Below, one piece after another: positions 54,098 to 62,250 of a DNA stretch of 64,000 nt. The position numbers and the translations under genes are program-made. The first letter of the stretch is position 1; every line of letters begins with the position of its first letter. Location of the stretch: contig NZ_CP134053.1 in assembly GCF_031583065.1 (NCBI RefSeq), forward strand, positions 3,968,001 through 4,032,000, written 5' to 3'. Source of the stretch: Streptomyces sp. CGMCC 4.7035 (GTDB lineage Bacteria; Actinomycetota; Actinomycetes; Streptomycetales; Streptomycetaceae). Below the pieces are notes generated by a model that worked only from the letters and a program-made list of their open reading frames with translations, did no database searches and was not told where the DNA came from.

Positions 54098-54439
54098 ATG
54101 AGCAGTGCCGCCTGGTTCGACATCTCCACTCCCGACGCGCTGCGCGCCCGCCGCTTCTACCAGGAGCTGTTCGGCTGGCCGGTCCACGTGCTGGACGACA
54201 CCTACGCCCTGGTCGGCGACGAGGACGGCCGACCGACCGGCGGGGTCGGGCAGGCGGGCCCGGACAGCCCGTACACCGGGCTCGTCGCTTACTTCCCGGT
54301 CGACGACGTCGATGCGGCGCTCGCCCGCGCCGAGCGGCTCGGCGCCACCCGAATCCTCTCCCCGACCGACACGCCCGCCAGCCGCATCGCCGTCTTCACC
54401 GATCTCGACGGCAACCACGTCGGCCTAATCAGCCGCTGA
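54098..54439 (+). CDS. VOC-family (glyoxalase/bleomycin-resistance-like) protein
   Basis: 113 aa from ATG 54098 with GAGGAG upstream. FDISTPDALRARRFYQELFGWPV and TDLDGNHVGLISR bracket one betaalphabetabetabeta pair of the vicinal-oxygen-chelate fold; YFPVDDVDAALARAERLGATRI is the second half. Divergent from the ECF sigma gene and 44 bp before a mycothiol-linked DinB-like gene. Role unknown; probably in the sigma factor's regulon. Confidence 0.85.
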   Translation: MSSAAWFDISTPDALRARRFYQELFGWPVHVLDDTYALVGDEDGRPTGGVGQAGPDSPYTGLVAYFPVDDVDAALARAERLGATRILSPTDTPASRIAVFTDLDGNHVGLISR

Positions 54440-54483
54440 CCGGTTCCCTGCCCGCCCGACCACCGCACAGGAGCATCACCCCC

Positions 54484-55131
54484 ATGACGACACCCGCCAC
54501 CGGAACCTGGCCACTGATCCACACCGAGCGGACCGCCCTGGCCGCCGACCTCGCGCAGCTGACCGACCATCAGTGGGCCACCCCCTCGCTGTGCGAGGGG
54601 CTCACCGTTCGTGAGGTGCTCGCGCACCTGACCTCGGCGGCCGGCCTCAACCCGGTGCGGTGGATGGCGGGCGTGATCCGCTGCCGCTTCGACTTCGACA
54701 AGCAGGTCGCCATGCGGCTGGCCGAACAGCTGGGCGCTACCCCGGCCGAGACGCTCGACCGGTTCCGCCGAGTGGCAACCCGCACGACGAAGCCGATCCC
54801 CTCGACCGTGGCCATGCTCGGCGAGACCATCGTGCACGGCGAGGACATCCGCCGGCCGCTCGGCATCGAACGCGACTATCCCGTCCGCACGTTGACCACC
54901 CTGGCCGACTACTACCAGCGCACCGATCTGCCCGTCTTCACCAAGACCCGCATCCGCGGACTGCGCCTGACCGCCACCGACAGCCCCTTCACCACCGGCG
55001 AGGGGCCACGCGTGTCCGGCACGACCCTGGCCCTGATCATGGCGATGGCCGGTCGCGCGTCCTACCTCGATGCGCTCGATGGAGACGGCGTTGCCATCCT
55101 TCGCGAGCGCCAGGCACAACCACGGGCATGA
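54484..55131 (+). CDS. DinB/maleylpyruvate isomerase-like mycothiol-dependent protein
   Basis: 215 aa from ATG 54484. WPLIHTERTALAADLAQLTDHQWATPSLCEGLTVREVLAHLTSAA is the N-terminal helix pair of the maleylpyruvate-isomerase/mycothiol-dependent family, and GETIVHGEDIRRPLGI supplies the second metal-site helix. These four-helix proteins use mycothiol as cofactor, found only in Actinobacteria. It follows the VOC gene by 44 bp in one operon, and a strong 14-bp hairpin ends the unit. Confidence 0.85.
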   Translation: MTTPATGTWPLIHTERTALAADLAQLTDHQWATPSLCEGLTVREVLAHLTSAAGLNPVRWMAGVIRCRFDFDKQVAMRLAEQLGATPAETLDRFRRVATRTTKPIPSTVAMLGETIVHGEDIRRPLGIERDYPVRTLTTLADYYQRTDLPVFTKTRIRGLRLTATDSPFTTGEGPRVSGTTLALIMAMAGRASYLDALDGDGVAILRERQAQPRA

Positions 55132-55157
55132 CGCCCTGTATCAAGGTGTGAGGCTCA

Positions 55158-55187
55158 ATGCCGCCGCCCCGTCCGGGGCGGCGGCAT
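55158..55187. terminator. Perfect 14-bp hairpin terminator
   Basis: ATGCCGCCGCCCCG (55158-55171) pairs exactly with CGGGGCGGCGGCAT (55174-55187) around a TC loop, 27 bp after the stop at 55131. Confidence 0.75.
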
Positions 55188-55236
55188 CCTGATCCGACGG
55201 TTCGTCGGCCTAAGACGTGTCTTCAAATGATCTTGG

Positions 55237-55349
55237 ATGGTGGATCATGGACGGGTGATACGCCGCCATGAACTGTCCGATGCCGAATGGGAGTTCGTCC
55301 GGCCGCTGCTGCCCGCATCCTTGCGGGGGCGGAAGCGGTTGGACGACCC
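55237..55349 (+). pseudogene. IS5-family transposase, N-terminal fragment
   Basis: The frame reads VIRRHELSDAEWEFVRPLLP and ASLRGRKRLDD, the start of IS5-type transposases, with AAGACGTGTCTTCAAATGATC just upstream as a likely left end. It is cut at about 55349 where the CCTGCGTTTT and 250-bp repeat begin, so the repeat may have inserted into, or recombined with, the IS. Confidence 0.65.
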
Positions 55350-55361
55350 CTGCGTTTTAGG

Positions 55362-55611
55362 TCAGAGGCGATGCCTTCACTTGACGATCTTGGCGGTCGG
55401 CGGCCGTCGGAAGCGGGTTCCGGCGGTACTGATGCTGACTCGATGCTGACTTTGATGACGGAGCGTCAGGTAGTCGTGGCGCGGTGGACGAGCGGGGGCT
55501 GGAGTCCTGCTGAGGGCAGTATCGACCTTGCGGCAGCGAAGGTCACGTCCGTTGCTGCTGTGGCTTGCCGCCCGCGTGCACCGTGGGACCGTTGGCTGAG
55601 CTGGGCTGCCT
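55362..55611 (+). repeat. 250-bp dispersed repeat, copy B
   Basis: About 98.8 percent identical (three mismatches seen) to 30744-30993, same orientation, 24.6 kb away. It begins shortly after a truncated IS5 transposase and its right end abuts, after 3 bp, the 62-bp segment that in copy A lies to the right in the opposite orientation. Confidence 0.85.
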
Positions 55612-55614
55612 CTC

Positions 55615-55676
55615 TGTAGAACGCGTGAGCGTTGGCTCGGGGGCTGCCAGAGGGTTCTTCGTCTGCTGGTGGTACG
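55615..55676 (-). repeat. 62-bp segment inverted relative to copy A
   Basis: Reverse complement of 31003-31064 with a few changes (CGTACCAC...GACGAAGAACCC...GTTCTACA). On the minus strand it encodes ADEEPSGSPRANAHAFY, as does the plus strand at copy A. Confidence 0.8.
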
Positions 55677-56125
55677 GAATCTGTAGGCCGATTGAGCTGC
55701 AGGGGGATTGGGTGTCGATGGCGGTGGTCGGCAGAACACTGGCCCGTGGATGGTCCGGATCTTGGGTGCGATGGCCAGTCGTCGCCACAGTGCGGCGCGC
55801 GCGTGGGAGTTCCGCGAGGGAGTGGCCAGGGCCTGGAGGGTGGTCGCGACCTGGGCGAAGGCGGCTTTGGCTGACGACGCAGCGGAAGGACTGGTGGATG
55901 GTGGCGAACGCCCCGGGGGTGACTCCTCCCGGCCGGTGACGATCGCGTACATCGCCGAGTCGGCGGGCGTGGTCGCATCGTAGTACGCCATCCGGCGCAT
56001 CGGCTCCTCGGCGCTACGGGAGGGCCAGTGGTAGGTGAGCAGGCCGCCGCCGCCGTCCCGTACGAGGCATCCGGCCGAGCGCAGCTCGTCGAAGAAGGAA
56101 GGCAGAGCATGAGAATGGATCGCCT
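55677..56125 (-). pseudogene. Degraded unidentified coding remnant
   Basis: On the minus strand one frame reads LPSFFDELRSAGCLVRDGG then LLTYHWPSRSAEEPMRRMAYYDATTPADSAMYAIVTGREE (about 56115-55930), then ASSAKAAFAQVATTLQALATPSRNSHARAALWRRLAI (about 55900-55790). It looks like true protein sequence and leads into the ADEEPSG segment by a frame change. No family is recognised. A separate plus-strand piece at about 56126-56205 reads IAFPRRYLPEGNMDDLYREL and is also unidentified. There is no convincing intact gene from 55132 to 56497. Confidence 0.35.
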
Positions 56126-56452
56126 TCCCCCGCCGCTACCTCCCCGAAGGCAACATGGACGACCTCTACCGCGAACTCCCCGAAAGCGCCCCGCACTACC
56201 CAACACCCCGAACAAGCACGCCAGTTGATCGCTCACACCACGACGAGAGACACGACCGACCGGCCCGCGGCGATTCTCCTTCCGATGCACAGCATCACGA
56301 AGGCAACGACGCCCACCTGCGGCGAGCAGGTGGCAGATGCACCGGAGTGACGCCCTCGATGGCGGGTTATTGATGGTGCCGATGTCCTCGGCCGCCATGG
56401 TGACGCTGTCGCCGGCGTCCGGGCGACGGGGCTTCGAGGAAACCTGAAAAGG

Positions 56453-56484
56453 GGTCGGTCCGGAGCCCAGGCTCCGGACCGACC
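56453..56484 (-). terminator. Strong terminator of the prpF-dctA operon
   Basis: GGTCGGTCCGGAGC (56453-56466) and GCTCCGGACCGACC (56471-56484) form a perfect 14-bp stem, 13 bp after the dctA stop in the minus direction, followed by CCTTTT. Confidence 0.8.
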
Positions 56485-56497
56485 GTCAGGGGGTGTG

Positions 56498-57940
56498 TCA
56501 GCCGGCGACGGGCACCGGCTCACGGTCCGTCCCGGTCGCCGTCTTCGGGTCGGTTTCCTCGGCCCCCTCGGGTTTCGCGTCGGGTGTCGGTTCTGCCTGC
56601 CGCTCGGGGGTGTGGTCGCCCTGGGGCCCGGCGGTGAACGGGAGGTCGCCGCTGAGGACGGCCTTGGCGCGCTCCTCGTCGAGCTGTCCCTCCCACTTGG
56701 CCACCGCGAGAGTGGCGACGCTGTTGCCGACCACGCTGGTCAGGGCTCGGGCCTCGGACATGAACCGGTCGATGCCGAAGATCAGTGCGAGGGCGGCGAC
56801 GGGGACGTGCGGGACGGCGCTGAGGGTGGCCGCCAGGGCGATGAACCCGGAGCCGGTGACACCGGCCGCGCCCTTGGAGGTGAGCAGCATGATGGCGAGC
56901 ATGGACAGCTGCTGGGTGAGGCTGAGGTCGATGCCGAGGGCCTGGGCGAGGAAGACCGAGCCCATGGTCAGGTAGATGGCGGTGCCGTCGAGGTTGAAGG
57001 AGTACCCGGCGGGCAGCGTGATCCCGACGACCGGCTTCGAGGCGCCCGCGTGCTGGAGCTTGGCCATCAGACGCGGCAGCACCGGCTCGGAGGACGATGT
57101 GCCCAGGACGATCAGCAGCTCCTCCTTGATGTAGCGCAGGAAGGGCAGCAGCCGCAGTCCGTTGAAGCGCATGACGGCGCCGAGCACAACCAGGACGAAG
57201 AACAGGGCGGTGAGCCAGAAGGAGCCGACCAGCAGGAAGAGGTGGCGCAGGGTGTCCAGGCCGTAGTTGCCGATGGTGAAGGCCATGGAGCCGAAGGCGC
57301 CGATCGGGGCCAGCCGCATGATCCAGCGGATGAGCGTGAACAGGACCTTGGAGAGCTTCTCGATGCCTTGGGTGATCCCCGCACCCGCCTCGCCGGCGGC
57401 GTTCAGGCCGAAGCCGAACAGCACCGAGACCAGCAGCACGGGCAGGATCTCGTGGCCGGTCAGCGCGCTGAGCAGGGTGTCGGGGATCGTGGAGAGGACG
57501 AAAGCGGCGACGCTGTCGTGGCTCGCGGTCGCCTCCGGCGGCAGCCCCTTGGTCGACAGGGTCGAGGGGTCGACGTGCAGCCCGCTGCCGGGCTGGACGA
57601 CGTTCACGACGACCAGACCGATCACCATGGCGACGGTCGTCAGGACCTCGAAGTAGATCAGCGCCTTGAGACTGACCCGGCCGACGGCGCGCGCGTTGCC
57701 CATGGAGGCGATGCCGTGGACGACGGTACAGAAGATGACGGGTGCGATCATCATGCGGACCAGCGCGATGAACCCGTCGCCCAGGGGTTTGAGATCGGCT
57801 CCGAAGGAAGGCCACAGCCAGCCGACGGCTGCCCCGGCCAGGACGCCGATCAGGCACTGGACGTAGAGCGGGGACAGCAGCCGGCGCAGGCGGCTGGGTG
57901 GGGCGTTGACGGTACCCGGGGCAGCGTCGTTGCGGCTCAT
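56498..57940 (-). CDS. dctA: C4-dicarboxylate:cation symporter DctA
   Basis: 480 aa from ATG 57940, in the inner membrane. Hallmarks of the DAACS family are all present: TSSSEPVLPRLMAKL (serine-rich hairpin tip), NLDGTAIYLTMGSVFLAQA and GSGFIALAATLSAVPHVPVAALALIFGIDRFMSEARALTSVVGNSVATLAVAKWEG. It takes up succinate, fumarate, malate or related acids with protons or Na+. The last 45 residues are a charged, Pro/Glu-rich tail. The start is coupled to the prpF stop by ATGA, so the carrier probably imports the substrate of the isomerase. Confidence 0.93.
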   Translation of the reverse strand: MSRNDAAPGTVNAPPSRLRRLLSPLYVQCLIGVLAGAAVGWLWPSFGADLKPLGDGFIALVRMMIAPVIFCTVVHGIASMGNARAVGRVSLKALIYFEVLTTVAMVIGLVVVNVVQPGSGLHVDPSTLSTKGLPPEATASHDSVAAFVLSTIPDTLLSALTGHEILPVLLVSVLFGFGLNAAGEAGAGITQGIEKLSKVLFTLIRWIMRLAPIGAFGSMAFTIGNYGLDTLRHLFLLVGSFWLTALFFVLVVLGAVMRFNGLRLLPFLRYIKEELLIVLGTSSSEPVLPRLMAKLQHAGASKPVVGITLPAGYSFNLDGTAIYLTMGSVFLAQALGIDLSLTQQLSMLAIMLLTSKGAAGVTGSGFIALAATLSAVPHVPVAALALIFGIDRFMSEARALTSVVGNSVATLAVAKWEGQLDEERAKAVLSGDLPFTAGPQGDHTPERQAEPTPDAKPEGAEETDPKTATGTDREPVPVAG

Positions 57941-59055
57941 GCGGGGCGTCCTTCCAGGACGGGAACGAGGAGTTCGGCTCGGGCGATGCGGCGGGCGGCG
58001 CGGTGCAGCAGCACCGTGGGGGAGGCGCCCTCCGCTGCGGGTACGGCTCGGGCGGTGATGACACCGGCCGGGGTGCCCAGGCGCAAGGTCCCATCGGCGG
58101 TCTGCCGGGCGACGCGGTGGGCGAGGGTGCCGGGGATGGCGGCTGCGGTGGCCACGGCGACGGCCGAGGTGAGACCGATCGCCGGGTGGGGGGCGTGCAT
58201 GGAGACCATGCGGACGGCCAGGTCGTACTCGTCCTGTGGGACGAGTGTGCCGTCGGTCGTGCGGTAGGCGACAGGACGGGCGACCACTCCGACCTTCGGG
58301 ACGGCGTGGCTGACGGGGTCGGTCTCCTCGGCCAGTCCCATGGCCAGGGCGGCCTGCCGGCGCAGCACGGTGAGGGCGGGCACCGTTGAGGCAAAGGCGG
58401 CGAGGGACTCGGTGCCGTCGAGTCCGAACGCCTTGGCCTCGAACAACGCCGCCGGGGCGCCGGCGTCGACCAGGGACACCTCGACGGTGCCGATGCTCCC
58501 GGTCAGGGTGTCCAGGGCGTGGCCGGTCGGCAGGACCCTGCCGGTCGACGTACCCGCAGGATCCTCGAAGCCGAGGAGCACCGGCACACCGAGCGCGGCG
58601 GTGCCCGGCACCCGGGCCGTCCCCGCGTCGGGGGCGGCCCGCCCGGGGGTGGGGATGGTGCCGCTGAGCCGGGCGCCGGTGTTGACGTTGAGCATCCGCA
58701 CCGTCGTGGAGTCCGACGTGAGCGGCACCAGGCCGTTGTGGACGGCGTACAGGGCGACGGCGGTGGCGCAGTTGCCGCAGTTGCTGGCCCATTCCACGCG
58801 CTCGTCGCCGATGCCGACCTGTGCGAAGGCGTACTCGACGTCGACGTCGGGCTTCGTCGAGGCCTGGACGATCGCCGCCTTGGAGGTGGTGGAGGAGGCA
58901 CCGCCGACGCCGTCGATCTGGCGGGGGTCGGCGGCGTTGTAGGCGGCGAGCAGCAGGGTGTCGGCGTCCACACCGGTCGCCACCACCTCGTGGTGGTCGA
59001 AGATCCAGCACTTGCTGGTACCTCCGCGGATCATCTCGCCCTGCAGACGCAACAC
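57937..59055 (-). CDS. PrpF-family isomerase (methylaconitate/oxalomesaconate-type)
   Basis: 372 aa from GTG 59055, with GAGGAG upstream. MIRGGTSKCWIFD at the N-terminus and ASNCGNCATAVALYAV, with the active-site Cys pair, are diagnostic of PrpF proteins; the fold is that of diaminopimelate epimerase. Members isomerise 2-methylaconitate, tautomerise 4-oxalomesaconate (GalD) or act on tricarballylate-derived acids. No prpD or aconitase-like gene is adjacent. Overlaps dctA by 4 bp and is divergent from a LysR regulator, so this is a regulated tricarboxylate or aromatic-acid uptake and isomerisation unit. Confidence 0.88.
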   Translation of the reverse strand: MLRLQGEMIRGGTSKCWIFDHHEVVATGVDADTLLLAAYNAADPRQIDGVGGASSTTSKAAIVQASTKPDVDVEYAFAQVGIGDERVEWASNCGNCATAVALYAVHNGLVPLTSDSTTVRMLNVNTGARLSGTIPTPGRAAPDAGTARVPGTAALGVPVLLGFEDPAGTSTGRVLPTGHALDTLTGSIGTVEVSLVDAGAPAALFEAKAFGLDGTESLAAFASTVPALTVLRRQAALAMGLAEETDPVSHAVPKVGVVARPVAYRTTDGTLVPQDEYDLAVRMVSMHAPHPAIGLTSAVAVATAAAIPGTLAHRVARQTADGTLRLGTPAGVITARAVPAAEGASPTVLLHRAARRIARAELLVPVLEGRPA

Positions 59056-59187
59056 AACAGACTCCTCGTGGAAACCCCGACGGCACTTCCGTGCCTGGTG
59101 CGATCCACAGTGGGTGCGGAGAGCGTGAAGTACAATCTCGGAAATCTGCATGGGTATTAAGTTGAAGTAAACGCTGGAGGTGGCGAG

Positions 59188-60096
59188 ATGCTCGATGTCC
59201 GGCGCATCCTGCTGTTCACCGAGGTCGCCCGGCGAGGTTCGGTCACGGCGACCGCACGAGCCCTCAACTACACGCCGTCAGCGGTGTCGCAGCAGGTCAG
59301 CCGCCTGGAGGCGGAGGCCGGGCAACCACTCCTCGAGCGTCATGCGCGGGGCGTCACACTCACCGACGCGGGGCGCGCGCTGGCCGAGCGGGGAGAGCGG
59401 ATCGAGCGCGAACTGACGGCAGCGGAGAACGAACTCGCCGACTTCGCGGGACTGCGAGCGGGCACGCTCCGCGTCGGAACCTTCCCCACCGTCGGCGCTT
59501 CCCTCCTCCCGCGGGCCGTGATCGCCTTCCGCCAGACACACCCCGACGTACGGCTGACGGTGCGCAGCGCCCGTATCGCGGGGCTGTGGGCAATGCTGGA
59601 GAACCGCGAGATCGAGATGTCCCTGATGTGGGACTACGACTGGAACCGCATCGACCGCGAGGACATCGTCGTCACCTCGCTCGTCGACGACCCTCCGGCA
59701 CTCCTGGTCGGCAAGGACCACCCTCTCGCCGGCCGGTCTTCGGCCGCCCTCGCCGACTTCGCCGACGACGCGTGGATCACCCGTGCCGACCACCACCCGG
59801 TGGCCGAGGCCCTCGCCCGAAGCTGCCGCGCGGTCGGCTTCGAGCCACAGATCGCCTACGAGGCCCACGACTACCAGGAGGCCCAGGCCATGGTCGCCGC
59901 CGGCATCGGCGTCGCCCTCGCACCCACCCTCGCCCTGGAAGGCATCCGAGGAGGCGTCAGCGTCCTGCCGCTCCTGCCCCCGGCCCCGGTGCGCCGCATC
60001 CTCCTGGTACGCATGAGCGACCACGCACTGACGCCGGCCGCCGAGGCCTTCGCGGGGTTCCTGCGGGACAGCGCGGCGGTCGCCGGGGGGCGATGA
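59188..60096 (+). CDS. LysR-family transcriptional regulator
   Basis: 302 aa from ATG 59188, preceded by GGAGGTGG. The N-terminal winged helix is VRRILLFTEVARRGSVTATARALNYTPSAVSQQVSRLEAEAGQPLLERHARGVTLTDAGRALAERG, and the remainder is the two-lobed effector domain (GTLRVGTFPTVGASLLPRAVIAFRQTHPDVRL...). It is divergent from prpF-dctA with 132 bp between; the AT-richer sequence ATTAAGTTGAAGTAA at about 59156-59170 is a possible binding box. It probably activates the operon in response to the tricarboxylate substrate. Confidence 0.92.
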   Translation: MLDVRRILLFTEVARRGSVTATARALNYTPSAVSQQVSRLEAEAGQPLLERHARGVTLTDAGRALAERGERIERELTAAENELADFAGLRAGTLRVGTFPTVGASLLPRAVIAFRQTHPDVRLTVRSARIAGLWAMLENREIEMSLMWDYDWNRIDREDIVVTSLVDDPPALLVGKDHPLAGRSSAALADFADDAWITRADHHPVAEALARSCRAVGFEPQIAYEAHDYQEAQAMVAAGIGVALAPTLALEGIRGGVSVLPLLPPAPVRRILLVRMSDHALTPAAEAFAGFLRDSAAVAGGR

Positions 60097-60450
60097 AGCC
60101 CCGGCCAGGACGCCCACGACGTACGAGGCCTCGAACACAGGTCAGCAGGACCGCCAGGTGGAGGACGGTCACTCCGGTCGCCCAGGCGCTGGAAAGCTTG
60201 CCGCCGAGGATCAGGGACACTTTTCCACCACGGAAGCCGCGTTGCCTCCTGTGGGCGGCCACCAGTGCCGCGGCCGTCCATCCGGGCACCGACGCCAACG
60301 GTGGGCGGCGGAGTGGCGCAGGTGCTGCTCGACGGTGACGATCCCGCCGTGTGACGGGTGAAGAACTCCTCGGCCGCGTGGAAGCGTTGCGGGTCAGGAA
60401 CACGTGGCCGACATGTTCGTTGATCCGTGTCAGCGGTCCCGGCGCACCCG
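60097..60450. other. 354-bp stretch without a recognised gene
   Basis: Open frames on both strands are short or composition-driven. No hairpin as strong as those elsewhere was noted. Two convergent genes end at its edges (LysR at 60096, GH43 at 60451). Confidence 0.5.
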
Positions 60451-61944
60451 TCAGGAAAGACTCCACCGCTGGCTTGTCGCGCCTGTGCCCGTTTCTTGCT
60501 CCACGGCCGCCCCGCTGGTGGTCGAGGCGTTCGCGACACTGATTTCCAGGTCGCTGCCCACGCCGGCGAGCATGTAGGTGCTGCCGGTGTAGCTGCCGAC
60601 CAGGTCGAGGAACCACTGCTGGTTGGTCCCGCCGTTACACGTCCACTGCTCCAACTGGACGCCGGTGTCGGTCGAATGGCTCGGTACGTCCAGGCACAGG
60701 CCGCTCTTCACGCTCTTGAGCGTGTAGATGTTGTCCGCCACCCGCGTGAGCGTCCACTGCTGGTTGGTACCGCCGTTGGACGGCCACTGGATGATCTTGG
60801 CGCCGTTCGCCACGGAGCCGCTCGACACGTCCATCAGCAGAGAGCTGTTGACGTTCTTCAGGGTGTGGACGCCCTCAGCGGGGGTCCCGCTGTCGGCCGT
60901 CCAGGTTCCCGCTGAGGTGTCGAGTGACCAGGTGGGGTACTGGCCGAGGTTCACCGTGGTGCCCCTGATGGTCAGGGGCAGCCAGATCAGTTTCGACGCG
61001 CCGAGGTCGGAGGTGTTCCAGCGGTCGCCGGCGTAGATGTAGGTGGTGCCGGAGGAGCCCTGGACGGTGATGACGTTCGCCGTCTGGCTGCCGTAGGTGT
61101 GGGTGCCGGGCGCGGCCAAGTTCCGGAAGGACGACCAGGGGCCGCCCAGTGACGTGGCGGTGGCGTAGATGTTGTCGTTGAGGCTCCAGCCCGTCAGGCG
61201 GGAGCCGAAGACGTAGTAGGTCCCGTCCTTCTTGATCATGGCGGGGGCCTCGACGCTGCCGCTGCTGCCGCTGCTGCCGAGCACCGCCACCGCGCTGTCC
61301 ACGGACAGGTAGTCGGCGGACAGTCTGTCGATGCGCAGGCCGTTGTTGCGGTCCTCGCTCAGCAGGTAGCCGGTGCCGTCGGTGTCCTGGAACAGGCCGA
61401 GGTCCCGGCTGAGTTGGCCCAGCGGCCGGAAGCTTCCCCGGTAGGTGTAGGGGCCGCACGGGGTGCTGCTGGTCGCCACGCCGACCTTGGCCTCGGAGTA
61501 GTTCTTGCTGTCGATGTGCATGTACATCACGTATGTGCTGGTCGACTTGTTATAGATGACCTTGGGTCGCTCCACGACGCGGCTGGGGCCGAGGTCGCCG
61601 CTGCTCTGCCGTCCCAGGGCCTGGCCCTGGTAGGCCCAGTCGGCGAGATCGGTGGAGGAGTAGCAGGCGATGTCCTGGAAGGACGTGTCCGACGAGGTCT
61701 CGCCGGTCTTGTCCTCGCCGAAGCCGTACCAGGTGTCTCCCACCTTGATGATGCCGAGGCCGTGCAGCTGCAGGGTGTTGCCGTTCTGGTCGGTGCGTGC
61801 GGCACCCGTGGTGAACGACACCGTGGCCGCGTGCGCCTCGGTCGCCGGAAGCAGCAGCGCCGCAAGGCCTCCCAGGAGGGTCAGGAACGCTGCGGCTCCG
61901 CGCCACCATCGGCCGGCGGGCGGCCGGGAAACTCCCTTGAACAT
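60451..61944 (-). CDS. Secreted GH43-type glycosidase with a ricin B lectin domain
   Basis: 497 aa from ATG 61944. A signal peptide (RGAAAFLTLLGGLAALLLPATEAHA) ends near residue 40. The five-bladed propeller follows, with WYGFGEDKTGE, ERPKVIYNKSTSTYVMYMHIDSKNY, SRDLGLFQDTDGTGYLLSEDRNNG and SVEAPAMIKKDGTYYVFGS, which most resemble the galactan-1,3-beta-galactosidase branch of GH43. Residues about 365-497 are a ricin-type beta-trefoil with Q-x-W repeats (NQQWTL, NQQWFL, SQRWSLS) that binds galactose or plant glycans. It is divergent from a GH97 gene; both likely act on the same extracellular polysaccharide. Confidence 0.88.
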   Translation of the reverse strand: MFKGVSRPPAGRWWRGAAAFLTLLGGLAALLLPATEAHAATVSFTTGAARTDQNGNTLQLHGLGIIKVGDTWYGFGEDKTGETSSDTSFQDIACYSSTDLADWAYQGQALGRQSSGDLGPSRVVERPKVIYNKSTSTYVMYMHIDSKNYSEAKVGVATSSTPCGPYTYRGSFRPLGQLSRDLGLFQDTDGTGYLLSEDRNNGLRIDRLSADYLSVDSAVAVLGSSGSSGSVEAPAMIKKDGTYYVFGSRLTGWSLNDNIYATATSLGGPWSSFRNLAAPGTHTYGSQTANVITVQGSSGTTYIYAGDRWNTSDLGASKLIWLPLTIRGTTVNLGQYPTWSLDTSAGTWTADSGTPAEGVHTLKNVNSSLLMDVSSGSVANGAKIIQWPSNGGTNQQWTLTRVADNIYTLKSVKSGLCLDVPSHSTDTGVQLEQWTCNGGTNQQWFLDLVGSYTGSTYMLAGVGSDLEISVANASTTSGAAVEQETGTGATSQRWSLS

Positions 61945-62250
61945 GTGCGTCCCTCTCGGTCGAGGTTTGACGATCCGTTGATGTCGCGGGGACCAATGAG
62001 AGTCGTGGCACGTTCGTGGCGTCAAGGATCGCGTTCGAGTTTGTTTAATTCGTGACCGGCTCCGGGAGTGCTTAGCGGGACTCGCAGGGGTCGCAAGTCG
62101 CCCGGACTGTCCGGGATTTCGGACATGTGGGGGCGGGTGCGAGGGGTTGACCTTTGGGTCGGGGGAGGCGTAAAAACTTCGCGACGGTCAGAATCTGTTA
62201 CTTGCTGGTTGAGTTTGTTGGAAATCATATCCAAGCGAGGTGGACCGACT
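61945..62250. promoter_or_regulatory. Divergent promoter region of the two glycosidase genes
   Basis: A 306-bp gap between divergent secreted glycosidase genes. It is less GC-rich than average. GAGTTTGTT occurs twice (62036-62044 and 62212-62220), each near the transcription side of one gene, within TTCGAGTTTGTTTAATTCG and GGTTGAGTTTGTTGG. The repeated word may be a common regulator or promoter element. Confidence 0.4.

Noticed and set aside
59957..60616. A minus-strand open frame reading across the gap after the GH43 gene
   Set aside because: It overlaps the GH43 3' end in another frame and shows no consistent protein features apart from one hydrophobic stretch.
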